In this document: positions 1 to 12,678 of the stretch, in pieces
Layout of the letters: the number at the start of each line of letters is the position of its first letter
Position numbering within the stretch: position 1 is the first letter of the stretch
Translations under genes and position numbers: made by a program
DNA from: Geothrix fermentans DSM 14018
GTDB taxonomy: Bacteria > Acidobacteriota > Holophagae > Holophagales > Holophagaceae
Assembly: GCF_000428885.1 (NCBI RefSeq)
Contig: NZ_AUAU01000012.1
Location: 1-64,000, forward strand
DNA: 64,000 nt
Reading direction: 5' to 3'
Notes under the pieces: model-generated
What the model was told of the DNA's origin: nothing
Seen by the model: the letters and a program-made list of their open reading frames with translations, nothing else
Databases searched by the model: none

Positions 1-9
1 GGGATTTAA

Positions 10-124
10 CGTCGCAGCGACCTACTTTTCCACTCCTGTGAGGAGCAGTATCATCGGCCCTCCAGGTCTTAACGGCCGTGTTCGGGATGGGAACGGGTGT
101 GACCCCTGGGGAAAAGCCGCGACG
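10..124 (-). rRNA. rrf: 5S ribosomal RNA
   Basis: This is the last gene of the rRNA operon and is read leftwards. The terminal helix is visible: the first bases of the transcript (complement of about 117-124) pair with the last bases (complement of 10-18). The internal CCCGAACAC-type loop is present. The ends are estimated from the helix and are good to a few bases. Confidence 0.93.
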
Positions 125-170
125 AAGGGTAGAAGGGTTGAGAAGGGTAAGGCGAAGCTCTGTCGAGCGT

Positions 171-195
171 TCGTGGGTGATGCAATTCATTGATG
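171..195 (-). other. 3' arm of the 23S pre-rRNA processing stem
   Basis: Bases 184-195 are the exact reverse complement of 3136-3147, and 171-178 of 3161-3168. The two arms bracket mature 23S and would form the helix cut by RNase III during rRNA maturation. The pairing is seen in the sequence; the enzyme is inferred from the known role of such stems. Confidence 0.75.
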
Positions 196-197
196 AA

Positions 198-3134
<2,937 letters not shown>

Positions 3135-3135
3135 C

Positions 3136-3168
3136 CATCAATGAATTACATTGACTTCAGACCCACGA
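3136..3168 (-). other. 5' arm of the 23S pre-rRNA processing stem
   Basis: Partner of the arm at 171-195: a 12-bp perfect helix at 3136-3147, then a short unpaired loop, then an 8-bp helix at 3161-3168. It lies directly upstream of the mature 23S 5' end in the transcript. Confidence 0.75.
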
Positions 3169-3344
3169 GAGTTGTTGATTCGCTAAACTTGCCTCGCCTT
3201 AAGCCCACAGCGTCACTTCAACGCCATGGATCACCCTTCTCTATTCCTTCTATTTGATTGTCAATCAGCCCCGTCTTTCGACCCGCCCCTCGAGGCGGCT
3301 TTGAGCTGGATTCAAATCCCGCAGGATCTCAACTCAACTCAAAT

Positions 3345-3422
<78 letters not shown>

Positions 3423-3445
3423 CAGTTGCATGCACCACCAGGCGC

Positions 3446-3521
3446 TGGTGGACCCGACCGGGATCGAACCGACGACCTCCTGGATGCAAACCAGGCGCTC
3501 TCCCAGCTGAGCTACGGGCCC
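3446..3521 (-). tRNA. tRNA-Ala (anticodon UGC)
   Basis: Minus-strand cloverleaf of 76 nt with encoded CCA. The 5' end GGGCCCG pairs with CGGGTCC (one G-U), and the anticodon loop reads TTTGCAT. It lies between 16S and tRNA-Ile, giving the common order 16S-Ala-Ile-23S on the genome map; in the transcript the Ala gene comes first after 16S. Confidence 0.96.
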
Positions 3522-3666
3522 GCGAATCCGATGTGGGTCACGAGACACAGCGCGGTGCGCTGTGGCGAGTGGGGCCCCACACGGATGAGCATAACGCCCA
3601 CAGAACCAACGATGACCACCCGTTGCCAGGCCCTCATCGCAGCACGCTCGTCAAAGACTTGCTCGA

Positions 3667-3689
3667 GCGTCTTTAAAAACCGGATAGAA
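3667..3689 (-). other. 3' arm of the 16S pre-rRNA processing stem
   Basis: This 23-base segment in the 16S-tRNA spacer is the reverse complement of 5398-5420 in the leader at 22 of 23 positions; the one exception can be a G-U pair. The pair brackets the whole 16S gene and is the expected long-range RNase III-type maturation stem. Confidence 0.85.
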
Positions 3690-3736
3690 ATTCGATCGGA
3701 AGCGTTGACCTATGCCATTCCGTAGAACGGCTCTCC

Positions 3737-5280
<1,544 letters not shown>

Positions 5281-5626
5281 AATATTCCTGAACTCTTCAC
5301 CCTCGGGTTCCCCCTCGGGCCAATGTTCTGGTCGTATTTCTCTGAATTCCACGATCCGTCCTAGAACGTCCCGCGGAACCCTCAAAGGCTTCCTATCTTC
5401 TATCCGGTTTTCAAAGACGCCCACCGCGCTTCCGCACGGCCTGAAGTTGCCTCGCGAGTTCCCTCGCCGCCCCTTCCAGCACCTCGCAGCCTCAACTGCG
5501 CAGGACGTTCAGACTAACATCCCCGCCCGAAAGCGCAAGCAGAAATTTCACCGGACGCGCCGGAACCCAATGGGGAACCCGGGATCCATGGGCTCCCTGA
5601 CGTAGAATCGACCTCCGGGAGGATGC
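5281..5626 (-). promoter_or_regulatory. rRNA operon leader / divergent promoter region
   Basis: These 346 bp lie between the divergently read 16S gene and trmFO and hold no credible protein gene. The 5' arm of the 16S processing stem is at 5398-5420, so the rRNA promoter must lie to its right (about 5421-5620). No convincing -35/-10 pair was found by eye. The trmFO Shine-Dalgarno (GGGAGGA at about 5617-5623) sits at the right end. Confidence 0.6.
5398..5420 (-). other. 5' arm of the 16S pre-rRNA processing stem
   Basis: Reverse complement of 3667-3689 (22/23). It lies about 120 bases upstream of the mature 16S 5' end in the transcript. See the partner arm for the interpretation. Confidence 0.85.
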
Positions 5627-6973
5627 GTGATCCACATCATCGGGGCGGGCCTGGCCGGCTCGGAAGCCGCATGGCAACTGGCCTCCCGGGGCCATGAGGT
5701 CCGGATCCATGAGATGCGGCCCCGCTGGACCACCCCCGCCCACACCACGGAGCGGGCCGCGGAGATGGTCTGCTCGAACTCCTTCAAGAGCGACGATCCC
5801 GACTCTGCCACGGGCATCCTCAAGGCCGAGCTGCGGCGGATGGGGTCCCTGATCCTGCGCTGTGCCGAGGCCACCCGTGTGCCCGCGGGGAACAGCCTGG
5901 CCGTCGACCGCGACGCCTTCTCATCCAAGGTCACTTCCGAGCTGAAGGCGCACCCCCGCATCCACTGGGAGGAGGCCCGCGTGGAGGCACCTGAGCCGGG
6001 CATCCCCACCATCCTCGCCACGGGCCCCCTCACCGCGGAACCGCTGGCGGACTGGATTGCCAGTGCCACGGGGAGCGGCCGGCTCCACTTCTACGACGCC
6101 ATCGCCCCCATCGTGGAGCGCGAGAGCATTGACCTGGACATCGCCTGGATGGCCGCCCGCTACGACAAGGGTGGTGCGGACTTCATCAACTGCCCCCTGG
6201 ACAAGCCCCAGTACGAGCGGTTCCTCGACGCGCTGCTGGCCGCCGAGCGCGTGCCGCTCCACGAGCTGGACACGCCCTACTTCGAGGCCTGCCTGCCCAT
6301 CGAGGTCATGGCGGACCGCGGGCGGGAGACCCTGCGCCACGGCCCCATGAAGCCCATGGGCCTGGATGATCCGCGCACCGGGCGCTGGCCCCACGCCGTG
6401 GTCCAGCTCCGCCAGGACACCCTGGCGGGGGACCTGTTCAACCTCGTGGGCTTCCAGACCCGGCTCAAGTGGGGCGCGCAGAAGGAGGTCTTCCGCCTGA
6501 TTCCCGGCCTGGAACACGCCGAGTTCGCGCGATTCGGCAGCATCCACCGGAATACATACATCCAGGCTCCGAAGGTTTTGGATGCGACACTCGCTGTCAA
6601 ATCCATTCCAAACCTGTGGATCGCCGGCCAGCTCTCGGGGGTGGAGGGCTACCTGGAATCCGCCGCCGGCGGGCTCGCCGCGGCCTTCGCCGCGGACCGC
6701 GCCCTGCGCAGCCTCGAGCCCCTGCCCTTCCCGCCCGACACCATGCTCGGCAGCCTCCTGCACTACCTGGCCCTTGCCTCCAGCGCGGATTTCGGCCCGA
6801 CCAACGCCATGCTGGGCCTGCTGCCGCCGCTTCCCGAGGGCCTGCTGGACCTGCGGGGAATCAAGCGCGAGGGAGGCACCCGCGCCGTGAAAGCCGCCAA
6901 GGGACGCGCCCACCGGGAGAGGGCCCTCCTCTCGCTGGAGCGGCACCTGAACCTGGCCGGAGGCCTGCCATGA
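5627..6973 (+). CDS. trmFO: tRNA (uracil-5-)-methyltransferase TrmFO, folate/FAD dependent
   Basis: The product, 448 aa, is the size expected of TrmFO, which makes 5-methyluridine at position 54 of the tRNA T-loop using methylenetetrahydrofolate and FADH2. The N-terminus carries the Rossmann FAD signature GAGLAGSEAAW at about residues 5-15. The family block CSNSFKSDD follows near residue 50, and the C-terminal GQLSGVEGYLESAAGG block is conserved in TrmFO/GidA relatives. The start is GTG at 5627, chosen because GGGAGGA precedes it by the right distance and the FAD motif begins immediately. It overlaps the next gene by 4 bp, so the two are co-transcribed. Location beside the rRNA/tRNA operon fits a tRNA-modification enzyme but may be coincidental. 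Confidence 0.96.
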   Translation: MIHIIGAGLAGSEAAWQLASRGHEVRIHEMRPRWTTPAHTTERAAEMVCSNSFKSDDPDSATGILKAELRRMGSLILRCAEATRVPAGNSLAVDRDAFSSKVTSELKAHPRIHWEEARVEAPEPGIPTILATGPLTAEPLADWIASATGSGRLHFYDAIAPIVERESIDLDIAWMAARYDKGGADFINCPLDKPQYERFLDALLAAERVPLHELDTPYFEACLPIEVMADRGRETLRHGPMKPMGLDDPRTGRWPHAVVQLRQDTLAGDLFNLVGFQTRLKWGAQKEVFRLIPGLEHAEFARFGSIHRNTYIQAPKVLDATLAVKSIPNLWIAGQLSGVEGYLESAAGGLAAAFAADRALRSLEPLPFPPDTMLGSLLHYLALASSADFGPTNAMLGLLPPLPEGLLDLRGIKREGGTRAVKAAKGRAHRERALLSLERHLNLAGGLP

Positions 6974-8346
6974 CCCGTCCCGCCCTTGCCGTGGGCGCCG
7001 CCGCCCTGATCCTCGCCCTCGGCAGTGGCGCCTGGTGGATGGCCCGCCGGACGCCGGGCGCCCCGCCTCAGGAGGAGTCCCTGGAGCCCTTCCGCGCGGC
7101 AGCCGCGGGCGCCGGAACCCTCATCGACCTCCAGCCTCCCCCCACGCCCCTGAGGAGCGTCCGCTGGGCCGGCCCCCTGCCCGGGGGCGCTGCGGTCGCG
7201 CAGGTCCTCTCCCAGACCGGCCGGCAGCAGGTCGTCCTCTTCCAGCAGGGCGAGCCGGGCCCCGCCATCTCCGTGCCCGAACCTCCCGGCACGCCCAACG
7301 GGTTCTTCTCCTTCGCGGATCTGGTGGACGCCGCGCTGGCCCCGGGCGATGCGCTGGTGCTGCTCTACCGCAGCGCTTCGGACCCGGCCTCTCCCGCACT
7401 GGTCCTGGCCTGCGACCTGGGCACCCGCCAGGTCCGCTGGTCGCTTCGCGCCCCAGGTGAGCACCTGGCGCTGTCCCCGGACCACCGCAGCGTGTTCCTC
7501 TTCGGCGCCTCGACGCCCGTGGGCATCCTGGACCTGGCCGGCCGGCCCGGCTCGTCGAAATCCGTCTCCGTGTCGGTGGACCTGCCGCCCGGCGTGGCCT
7601 CCATCTCCAGCATCCTGCCATTGGGCCGCCGCGCCTTCCTGGTGGCCCATGGCGCGGGGCTGTCGGCCTGGACCGATGGGGCATGGACCCACGCGCAGGC
7701 TCCCGCCCCCTCACCCCTCGGGTTCCCCGGCGGGCTGGGCCGGGTCGCCGGGGATGCGAAGGGCGGCTGGTGGCAGCCCGAACCCGGCGTGCTGGTCCCC
7801 CTGGGCCCTGGGGGGAAGCCCGGCCCGGCCCGCGATCTGAAGGCCCTGCTCCCGGAAAACGCGAGCATGGATGCGAACCTGCTCCAGCTCCTCGGCGAGG
7901 AGGCGGACGGCCACCTCTGGTTCGGGCTGGCGCGGCCCACCCTTCCCGCCCCCGTGGCCGCGCCCGCGCCTGCGCCAATGCCCGCTCTGGTGCCCACCCC
8001 AGCCGCCTCCCCGCTTCCGGAGGCCGCCGATCAGGTTCCGCCCGCTCCAGCGGCAGCGGTACCGGAAGCTCCCGCTCCGGAGCCCGCCGCCGGCCAGCCC
8101 TCGCGGGCCGATTGGATGGCCCACCTCGACAAGGGACTGGACCGGCTCTACCTGTGGAAGCCTGGCGAGGCCCGCATGAAGGTGGTGCTCCTCCCGGAGG
8201 CCTGGAAGCGCCTGGCAGCACCCCAGGGCATCCCCCCCTTGGCGGGGGCTCCCGTTGGGGACCTGCGCCCCGAGGCCGGGTTCATGCTCTGCGGTGGGCC
8301 GGACCGGACCTGGTGGCTTCCGCTGAGGGCCCTCCGGCCCCAGTGA
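6970..8346 (+). CDS. Hypothetical membrane-anchored protein with Pro/Ala-rich linker
   Basis: This 458-aa product was not recognised. The ATG overlaps the trmFO stop (ATGA), so translation is probably coupled. Residues about 5-23 form one hydrophobic helix followed by positive residues (ARR), suggesting an uncleaved signal-anchor with the body outside the cytoplasm. Residues about 45-310 are rich in short beta-like segments and contain stretches such as LVLACDLG and LALSPDHRSVFLFG that resemble beta-propeller blades; this is a weak resemblance only. A Pro/Ala-rich low-complexity linker at roughly 325-370 separates a C-terminal segment of about 85 residues. Composition and codon use match the neighbours. 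The function is unknown. Confidence 0.8.
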   Translation: MTRPALAVGAAALILALGSGAWWMARRTPGAPPQEESLEPFRAAAAGAGTLIDLQPPPTPLRSVRWAGPLPGGAAVAQVLSQTGRQQVVLFQQGEPGPAISVPEPPGTPNGFFSFADLVDAALAPGDALVLLYRSASDPASPALVLACDLGTRQVRWSLRAPGEHLALSPDHRSVFLFGASTPVGILDLAGRPGSSKSVSVSVDLPPGVASISSILPLGRRAFLVAHGAGLSAWTDGAWTHAQAPAPSPLGFPGGLGRVAGDAKGGWWQPEPGVLVPLGPGGKPGPARDLKALLPENASMDANLLQLLGEEADGHLWFGLARPTLPAPVAAPAPAPMPALVPTPAASPLPEAADQVPPAPAAAVPEAPAPEPAAGQPSRADWMAHLDKGLDRLYLWKPGEARMKVVLLPEAWKRLAAPQGIPPLAGAPVGDLRPEAGFMLCGGPDRTWWLPLRALRPQ

Positions 8347-8359
8347 GCCAGGCGCCTCC

Positions 8360-8605
8360 TCAGCGCCCCCGGCCCTTCCCTCCGGCCAAGTGCTCGCGGA
8401 TCAACCCCTCGGCCACGGCCCCTTCATCGGGATGGTAGGTGCCGGTCTCCAGCTGGCGCTTGAGGGCCTTGAGCTTCTCGGCCCGGACATCCGGCGTCTC
8501 CGCCAGCACCTCGTGGGCCACCTCGACCAGATGCTCGGCCGCAGCGCCCTTGGGGCCCAGATGTTTCCTGCCACCGTCCTTGCGCGATCTGCCGCTGCTG
8601 TTCAT
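8360..8605 (-). CDS. FlgM-like anti-sigma-28 factor family protein
   Basis: This small product, 81 aa, has a C-terminal half that resembles the FlgM core: RAEKLKALKRQLETGTYH followed by a PDEGAVAEGLIREHL helix. In FlgM the equivalent helices bind and hold back the flagellar sigma factor FliA. The start at 8605 is preferred over an upstream in-frame start at 8701 because GGAGA lies just before it and the extra residues would run to the prmC stop. It converges with the preceding hypothetical gene, leaving 13 bp. No flagellar gene is in the window, so the partner is unknown. Assignment rests on a short, degenerate motif; another small helical regulator is possible. Confidence 0.6.
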   Translation of the reverse strand: MNSSGRSRKDGGRKHLGPKGAAAEHLVEVAHEVLAETPDVRAEKLKALKRQLETGTYHPDEGAVAEGLIREHLAGGKGRGR

Positions 8606-8697
8606 CTCGTCTCCACGCGCCCCTCGACGGAGCCTTATCGGCAGATACCTGCGCAAACTCAAGCGCCTCGAGCCGTCTTTTTGGCGCCCGGGGCCAA

Positions 8698-9552
8698 TCA
8701 AGGATCACCCGGCAGGACCGGAATGCCCAGGGCCACGAGGATCCGGTCGTGCCCGGCCAGATCCTGATGCACCATGGCCTTCCGCCACCCGGCCCCCAGC
8801 GCCCGCCGGCACAGCTCACCCCCCTGGTCCGCGCCGATCTCCAACAGGCAGGCCGGCGCCTGGCGGGCCCGCGCCCGCTCCAGCAGCTGCGTGGACAGGG
8901 CCAAGCCCCGGTCCGGGGCGAAGAGGGCCGAGGCCGGTTCGAAGGCCAGTTCCCGCTGGAGGCCCGGCTCATCGGCGGGGTCCACATAGGGCAGGTTCGC
9001 CACCACCAGGCCCAGGGGATCGGGAATGGCATCCAGCAGGTTCCCCTCGAAGAAGGCCAGGCGGGCGCCGAGCTCCGCGGCGTTCTGCCGGGCCACGGCC
9101 AGGGCCCCGGCGCTCAGGTCCGTGGCCGACACCTGCCAGTCCGTCTCCAGGGCCAGGCTCGCGGCGATGATGCCGCTGCCCGTGCCCACATCCACGCAAC
9201 GGTCCACACGAAGGCGCCGACCCACATCCAAGGCCGCCTCCACCAGCAGCTCCGTTTCCGGGCGCGGGATGAGGGTCGCCGGGCTGACCCTGAACCTTCG
9301 CTCCCGGAAGAGGCACCAGCCCAGGATGTAGGCCCAGGGTTCGCCCGTCCTGCGCCGCCGCACCCAGTCGCTCACCTGGAGGCGAACCTCATCGGGCACG
9401 AGGTCGCCGCCGTGGGCGGCCATCCAGGACCGGGACAGCCCCAGCCCCTCCTCGAACCAGCGGAGGCTCTCGGCATGGGCTTCGGCGTGGTCCAGGAATC
9501 CGGCCAGGGCGGCGCCGAGGTCGAGGCGGAGCTGTCGGTAGGTCTGGACCAT
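8698..9552 (-). CDS. prmC: Peptide chain release factor N5-glutamine methyltransferase PrmC
   Basis: The 284-aa product is the normal PrmC/HemK length. It methylates the glutamine of the GGQ motif in release factors RF1 and RF2 using S-adenosylmethionine. An N-terminal helical domain is followed by the block IPRPETELL (about 95-103), the SAM-binding motif VDVGTGSG (about 120-127) and the catalytic motif at 186-189. That motif reads NLPY rather than the usual NPPY; the substitution keeps Asn, Pro and Tyr and probably activity. It lies downstream of the fumarase genes on the same strand with a 45-bp gap and may be in their transcript. prfA, often next to prmC, is not seen here. Confidence 0.94.
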   Translation of the reverse strand: MVQTYRQLRLDLGAALAGFLDHAEAHAESLRWFEEGLGLSRSWMAAHGGDLVPDEVRLQVSDWVRRRRTGEPWAYILGWCLFRERRFRVSPATLIPRPETELLVEAALDVGRRLRVDRCVDVGTGSGIIAASLALETDWQVSATDLSAGALAVARQNAAELGARLAFFEGNLLDAIPDPLGLVVANLPYVDPADEPGLQRELAFEPASALFAPDRGLALSTQLLERARARQAPACLLEIGADQGGELCRRALGAGWRKAMVHQDLAGHDRILVALGIPVLPGDP

Positions 9553-9597
9553 CCCTCCAGCCTAGCGCGGGAGGGATCGGTTCAGATCATCGGAGGC

Positions 9598-10176
9598 TCA
9601 GGCCATCAGGGCCTTGGCGCGCTCCTGGCTCTGCTGGGCGACGATCTCGTGGAGGCTGCCGCCGTGGCTGTCCATGGTGACCACGAGGGGGAAGTCCTCC
9701 ACCTCGATGATCCAGAAAGCCTCGGGGCTGCCGAACTCCTCGAGCATCTTCACGTCCACCACGCGCTTGCAGCGCTCGGCCAGCAGGCTGCCGGCGCCGC
9801 CGGTGGCGTGGAGGTAGACGGCCCCGGTCTTCTGGAGGCCTTCGCTGGTCTTCTTGCCCATGCCGCCCTTGCCGATGACGCCGCGGACCTTGTAGGTCTC
9901 GATGACGTCAGCCTGGTAGGGCTCCTCGCGGATGGAGGTGGTGGGGCCCGCGGCCACGAAGCTGTAGTGGCCGTCCTCGTGCTTCTTCACCACGGGGCCG
10001 CAGTGGTAGATGACCATGTTCTCGAGGATGGGCTTCAGCCACTCGGGTTTCTGCTCCTTCATGTACTTGTGGCCCATGTCGCGGCTGAGGACGACGCGGC
10101 CGTTGAGCAGCACTTCGTCGCCGACCTTGAGCTGGCGGATCTGGTCTTCGGTGATGGGGGTGGTGAGACGGATCAT
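9598..10176 (-). CDS. fumB: Fumarate hydratase class I, beta subunit
   Basis: This is the C-terminal half of the two-subunit, oxygen-sensitive [4Fe-4S] fumarase (192 aa), which converts fumarate to malate in the TCA cycle. Motifs include the N-terminal LKVGDEVLLNG and RDMGHKYM blocks, the HCGPVVKK block, and GVIGKGGMG near the middle. The partner alpha subunit ends only 17 bp upstream on the same strand, so the two are made together. L-tartrate dehydratase is a close homologue with the same architecture; fumarase is preferred because the beta subunit keeps the GKGGMG block and no tartrate genes are near. The symbol is by analogy. Confidence 0.88.
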   Translation of the reverse strand: MIRLTTPITEDQIRQLKVGDEVLLNGRVVLSRDMGHKYMKEQKPEWLKPILENMVIYHCGPVVKKHEDGHYSFVAAGPTTSIREEPYQADVIETYKVRGVIGKGGMGKKTSEGLQKTGAVYLHATGGAGSLLAERCKRVVDVKMLEEFGSPEAFWIIEVEDFPLVVTMDSHGGSLHEIVAQQSQERAKALMA

Positions 10177-10193
10177 GGGTAGCCTCGTCGCGG

Positions 10194-11174
10194 TCAGTCG
10201 AAGGACACTTCGCCGTTGGTCTTGAGCGTGATCGAGCCCCTGCGGCTGCTCCAGCACATGTAGCTGATGGAGACGTAGAAGCTGGCGGGGTGGCGGTACA
10301 TCTCTTCCGCCATGACGCCCAGCACGGTGGTGTTGCCGCCATAGCCCATGGGACCGATGCCCAGGGTGTTGAGATCGTTGGTGATCTCCTTCTCGAAGGC
10401 GTCCATCTTCGGATCGGGGTTCGAGGTGCCGAGCTTGCGGAGGATCAGTTCCTTGCTCTTCTCGTAGCTGGTGACGCGGTCGCCGCCGATGGCCACGCCG
10501 AGGATGCCGGGGCTGCAGCCCTGGCCCTGGGCCTTCACCACGGCGTCGATGATGCACTTGCGCACGCCCTTGATGTCGCGGCCCGCGCCCAGCGCGGCGT
10601 CCGGCAGGCGGTACTGGGCGCCCACGTTCTCGCAGCCGCCGCCCTTCTGCATGACGGCGATCTGGACTTCCGGCTTGTCCCACTCCTCGAAGTGGACGGC
10701 CGGGTGGCCCTCATGGAAGGGGTCCATGTTGGTGCCCGTGTTCTTGCCGCTGAGGGCCTCCACGCAGTTGGGACGCAGCCAGGAGCGCTTGGTGGCTTCC
10801 GCCACGGCCGCCCGGACCTGCTGCTTGGCGGCGCGCTGGCTCAGGCCATAGGGGTGGCGCACCCAGACGATGATGGTGCCCGTGTCCTGGCAGAGGGGCG
10901 TCACGTGGCCATCCGCGAGGATGATGTTGCGCACCATGTCGTTCAGCGTGTTGAAGGCCCGGCTGCCCTCCTCCTCGGCATCGCGGCCCTTCACCAGGGC
11001 GTCGATCACGTCCTGGGGCAGACGGCTGGTGGAGCGGCGGAGCAGCTCGAGCATGGGCAGGGTGAGGTCCAGGGCCTTGAGGTCCGTGAGATCGGGCTTC
11101 CATCCGGCGGGCAGCACGGACTTGGACGCCACCACCTCGTTGGAGGTCAGGGTGGGAATGACGCATTCAGACAT
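10194..11174 (-). CDS. fumA: Fumarate hydratase class I, alpha subunit
   Basis: This 326-aa subunit carries the iron-sulfur cluster of two-subunit class I fumarase. Likely cluster cysteines are C95 (PLCQDTGT), C220 (QGCSPGIL) and one near residue 312 (YMCWSS). The blocks KNTGTNMDPFHEG and GGGCENVGAQYRLP are typical of the family. It is the first gene of the fumA-fumB pair, with its promoter expected in the 129-bp gap shared with the divergent DsrE-like gene. Tartrate dehydratase alpha is the main alternative. Confidence 0.9.
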   Translation of the reverse strand: MSECVIPTLTSNEVVASKSVLPAGWKPDLTDLKALDLTLPMLELLRRSTSRLPQDVIDALVKGRDAEEEGSRAFNTLNDMVRNIILADGHVTPLCQDTGTIIVWVRHPYGLSQRAAKQQVRAAVAEATKRSWLRPNCVEALSGKNTGTNMDPFHEGHPAVHFEEWDKPEVQIAVMQKGGGCENVGAQYRLPDAALGAGRDIKGVRKCIIDAVVKAQGQGCSPGILGVAIGGDRVTSYEKSKELILRKLGTSNPDPKMDAFEKEITNDLNTLGIGPMGYGGNTTVLGVMAEEMYRHPASFYVSISYMCWSSRRGSITLKTNGEVSFD

Positions 11175-11303
11175 GGGCCCTCCGGAATCCAGACCCCCAT
11201 CATCCGCCCGGCGAAGCTCACGCTCAAGTGATCAATGCCCGGTTCCCCTGCCACCGGGCTGGAACCACCGCGAGGCTAACCTGGGTCCACGAGGGAGCCG
11301 CCC

Positions 11304-11657
11304 ATGAGCAAAGTCCTGTTCATCCTCAACGACCCGCCCTATGGCACCGAGCGCAGCTACAACGGCCTGCGCCTCGCGGGGGCCACAGCCAAGCGGGAGG
11401 GCACTGAAGTGCGCGTGTTCCTCATGGGCGACGCGGCGGCCTGTGCCAAGCGGGGCCAGAAGACTCCCGACGGCTATTACAACCTGGAGCGCATGCTGAA
11501 GGGCGTCACCACCCGCCACGGGCAGGTGGGCGTGTGCGGCACCTGCATGGACGCCAGGGGCCTCAGCCAGGCTGAGCTGGCGGAAGACTGCCGGCGCAGC
11601 ACGCTCGAAGAGCTGGCCGACTGGACCCTGTGGGCGGATCGGGTGCTGGTGTTCTAG
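11304..11657 (+). CDS. DsrE/DsrF-like family protein
   Basis: The 117-aa product has the DsrE fold pattern: a beta strand KVLFILNDPPYGTERSYNGL at the start, then helix, then EVRVFLMGDAAACA. Such proteins are small cytosolic homomultimers; some relay sulfur through one conserved cysteine. Here the candidate is in GVCGTCMDARG (about residues 75-85), which sits where the YchN/DsrE cysteine usually is. A GGGAG Shine-Dalgarno lies 7 bases before the ATG. The gene is divergent from fumA and ends 4 bp before the convergent holA. The physiological partner is not clear from context. Confidence 0.82.
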   Translation: MSKVLFILNDPPYGTERSYNGLRLAGATAKREGTEVRVFLMGDAAACAKRGQKTPDGYYNLERMLKGVTTRHGQVGVCGTCMDARGLSQAELAEDCRRSTLEELADWTLWADRVLVF

Positions 11658-11661
11658 AACC

Positions 11662-12678
11662 CTAGCGGCCCCAGGCCCGACACAACGAGAGCGTCAGGTC
11701 CAGCAGGGGCGCCTCGCTGCGGGAGATGGCCAGGCCCTTGAGGTCCCGTTCGCACTGGTTCAGGCGGCCGAGCAGGGCCTTCACGCCCCTGGGCCTGAGC
11801 CGGTCGAAGGTGCCGCGGTAGCCGTCCAGGAGGAAGGACTGCTTGGGCGAGAGCCCCAGAGCGGCCGTCAGTTCCGGACCCTTGAGCCCCTGCGCTTGGG
11901 CCTCGGCATACTTCAGCAGCCGATCCACCTCGCGCCGGGCCTGGCCCAGCAGCATCAGGGGTTCGTCGCCATCCTCCAGGGCCATGCGGAGGGCCCTCAG
12001 CGCCCCGGCCGCGTCCCCCTTCTGCCAGGCCCCGGACCAGGCGAACGCCTTCTGCTCCGCCAGCCGGAAGGTGACCTGATCCACCATGGCCTCGCTGACC
12101 TGGTGATCCTCCGCCAGCAGGTCCAGCACCTCCAGGGCCCGCTTGATGAGGCCGGGGTTGCCGCCCTGGCGCTGGGCCAGCAGGGTGACCGCAGCCCCGT
12201 GGAGCGACAGGCCCAGGCGCCGGGCCTCCGCCTCGATGAAACCGGGGATCTCGGTGGCCTCCAGGGCGCTTACTTTGAGGATCCGTCCGGCCTTGGCCCA
12301 GTCCGTCCAGGGCTTGGCGCCCAGGGCCTTGCCGGGCGAGGCCGGAAGGGTGGACCAGGCCACCAGCAGGAGGTTCACGCCCTCGGGCGGTTTCTCCAGG
12401 AGGGCCTTCACCGCCCCGGGGAGTTCCTTCGCCCGGGTGAAGAGGTTGTCGGCCGCGGGCACGATCACCGTGCGGGCCTCGGCCCCAAGGGGCGCCGCCT
12501 CCTGGAGGGCCGCCATGACCTCGGGCCAGGGGCAGCCCTCGGCGCAGACCGTCAGGGTGAAGTCCGCCCACTCCGGGTCCACGTGCCGGGCCCTCCAGTC
12601 CGCCACGGCCTTCCGGCGGCCATCGCCATCCTCGCCGTGCACCAGGGCGAAGGTCTGGTCCAGCCACGCCGCGGCCAT
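11662..12678 (-). CDS. holA: DNA polymerase III subunit delta (HolA)
   Basis: This 338-aa protein is the delta subunit of the clamp loader, which opens the beta sliding clamp. Family features are the N-terminal hand-over segment (FALVHGEDG, about 10-18), the LFTRAKELPGAVKALL region, and the C-terminal helical collar with LFRLAEQKAFAWSGAWQKGDAAGA-type spacing; conservation in this family is low overall. The ATG overlaps the lptE stop by 4 bp, reproducing the lptE-holA pairing that is common in bacteria and supporting both calls. Confidence 0.9.
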   Translation of the reverse strand: MAAAWLDQTFALVHGEDGDGRRKAVADWRARHVDPEWADFTLTVCAEGCPWPEVMAALQEAAPLGAEARTVIVPAADNLFTRAKELPGAVKALLEKPPEGVNLLLVAWSTLPASPGKALGAKPWTDWAKAGRILKVSALEATEIPGFIEAEARRLGLSLHGAAVTLLAQRQGGNPGLIKRALEVLDLLAEDHQVSEAMVDQVTFRLAEQKAFAWSGAWQKGDAAGALRALRMALEDGDEPLMLLGQARREVDRLLKYAEAQAQGLKGPELTAALGLSPKQSFLLDGYRGTFDRLRPRGVKALLGRLNQCERDLKGLAISRSEAPLLDLTLSLCRAWGR

